Shown in pieces: positions 63,483-64,000 of a stretch of DNA of 64,000 nucleotides. The notes beneath the pieces are model-generated. The model had not been told where the DNA came from and searched no databases. It was given only the letters and a program-made list of their open reading frames with translations. The DNA is from Nostocales cyanobacterium HT-58-2 (GTDB lineage Bacteria > Cyanobacteriota > Cyanobacteriia > Cyanobacteriales > Nostocaceae): the NCBI GenBank assembly GCA_002163975.1, contig CP019636.1, positions 6,389,501 to 6,453,500 on the forward strand. The letters run 5' to 3'. The translations under genes were made by a program, and so were the position numbers. The stretch's first letter is position 1. Each line of letters opens with the position of its first letter.

Positions 63483-64000
63483 ATGAAACCTCGAATTATT
63501 GTCTGTGGCTTAAGTCGCACTGGATATAAAGTCTTTCGTTTGCTGCGACAACAGGGGGCGTTAGTCGTTGGCATTCATCATCAACCCATTCCAGGTGAAT
63601 CAGCAGGAGATGTGATTGTCGGCGATTTACACGCAGCTAGTACCCTAACAGCAGCAGGAATTCAGCAGGCGCACACTTTGGTGATTGCTGGACCTAACGA
63701 TGAAGTCAATTTGTCAATTATGATGCAAGCGCGGGTATTAAATCCGCGAATTCGCATTATTAATCGGTTTTTTAATACAAATTTGGGCGATCGCCTGGAC
63801 CAAACCGTACCCAACCACTTGACGATGAGTGTTGCAGGTTTGGCAGCACCCGTCTTCACATTTGCGGCTTTAGGAAACCAAGCAATAGGACAAATCAAGC
63901 TCTTCAAACAAACTTGGCCCATCCACGAAGAATACATAGATGAAAATCATCCGTGGCTAGGTCGCAAGCTGAGTGATTTGTGGAATGATCGCTCGCGGAT
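63483..64000 (+). CDS. TrkA-N domain protein, potassium channel type (cut by right edge)
   Basis: From ATG 63483 the frame is open to the window end (172 codons). It begins MKPRIIVCGLSRTGYKVFRLL, a Rossmann NAD-binding start, and continues with GDVIVGDLHAASTLTAAGI, AHTLVIAGPNDEVNLSIMMQARVLNP and RIRIINRFFNTNLGDRLD. This is the RCK/TrkA-N pattern that gates potassium transport. The remainder, probably including channel or second RCK domains, lies outside. The second region (VAGLAAPVFTFAALGNQAIGQIKL) fits cyanobacterial TrkA-like channel proteins. Confidence 0.8.
   Translation, partial: MKPRIIVCGLSRTGYKVFRLLRQQGALVVGIHHQPIPGESAGDVIVGDLHAASTLTAAGIQQAHTLVIAGPNDEVNLSIMMQARVLNPRIRIINRFFNTNLGDRLDQTVPNHLTMSVAGLAAPVFTFAALGNQAIGQIKLFKQTWPIHEEYIDENHPWLGRKLSDLWNDRSR

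Noticed and set aside
1..64000. tRNA, rRNA or tmRNA genes
   Set aside because: No T-arm or rRNA-like sequence was recognised by eye; a covariance search was not possible.

Overview
The window reads as a piece of a cyanobacterial chromosome, probably from a large filamentous (Nostocales-like) genome. It carries the photosystem II gene psbU, btpA, a VKOR-thioredoxin fusion, a DUF3120 protein and the PDZ/radical-SAM protein typical of cyanobacteria. It also has an efp-accB pair, many GCGATCGC (HIP1) octamers, multi-PAS signalling proteins, dispersed GC-rich repeats and a high load of insertion sequences. No rRNA or tRNA gene and no CRISPR array was recognised.

Positions 1-11.7 kb form a DNA phosphorothioation (Dnd) island. 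dndB is on the minus strand, divergent from dndC-dndD-dndE and a Dnd-associated methyltransferase on the plus strand. To the left lie the C-terminal end of an SMC/Rad50-like ATPase, a Uma2-type nuclease and a protein resembling 'dnd system-associated protein 4'. Between these sits an AT-rich pair: a second DGQHR-domain protein and an unrecognised protein with a HEPN-like RX4H motif. The pair is the best candidate for an undescribed module in this window.

Positions 11.9-31 kb hold an AmpG-like transporter, small membrane proteins, a GNAT acetyltransferase, a HEAT-repeat protein preceded by a solitary CRISPR-repeat-like sequence, and a lipoprotein sugar dehydrogenase. A three-gene signalling locus follows: an eight-PAS CBS histidine kinase, a REC-EAL protein, and a REC-histidine kinase broken by an IS630 element. 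Then come a GHL10-type glycosidase, the cyanobacterial radical SAM protein and uppP. Positions 31-35 kb carry DUF3120, psbU, nadB and a small secreted protein.

Positions 35.5-43 kb are an insertion-sequence graveyard. A CHASE2-PAS-GGDEF gene carries an IS4-type insertion (9-bp target duplication), an internal TGA and an IS630 element just before its start. An IS982 element with a mutated catalytic Asp is nested in an IS5-like element, and IS200/IS605-like remnants follow.

Positions 43-64 kb are mostly housekeeping: VKOR-Trx, btpA, rimO, a DEAD-box helicase, a second Uma2 protein, an acyltransferase, proS, DUF2993 and GerMN proteins, an ArsR regulator, accB and efp. Beyond them are a remarkable fusion (cNMP-binding, degenerate NtrC-type AAA+, NapH-like Fe-S membrane domain), an LtrA protein, a possible papain-like enzyme, and a TrkA-N protein cut by the right edge. 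An 0.8-kb block of GC-rich dispersed repeats lies at 55.4-56.15 kb. Related sequence is found in frame inside the glycosidase gene and the IS5 transposase gene.
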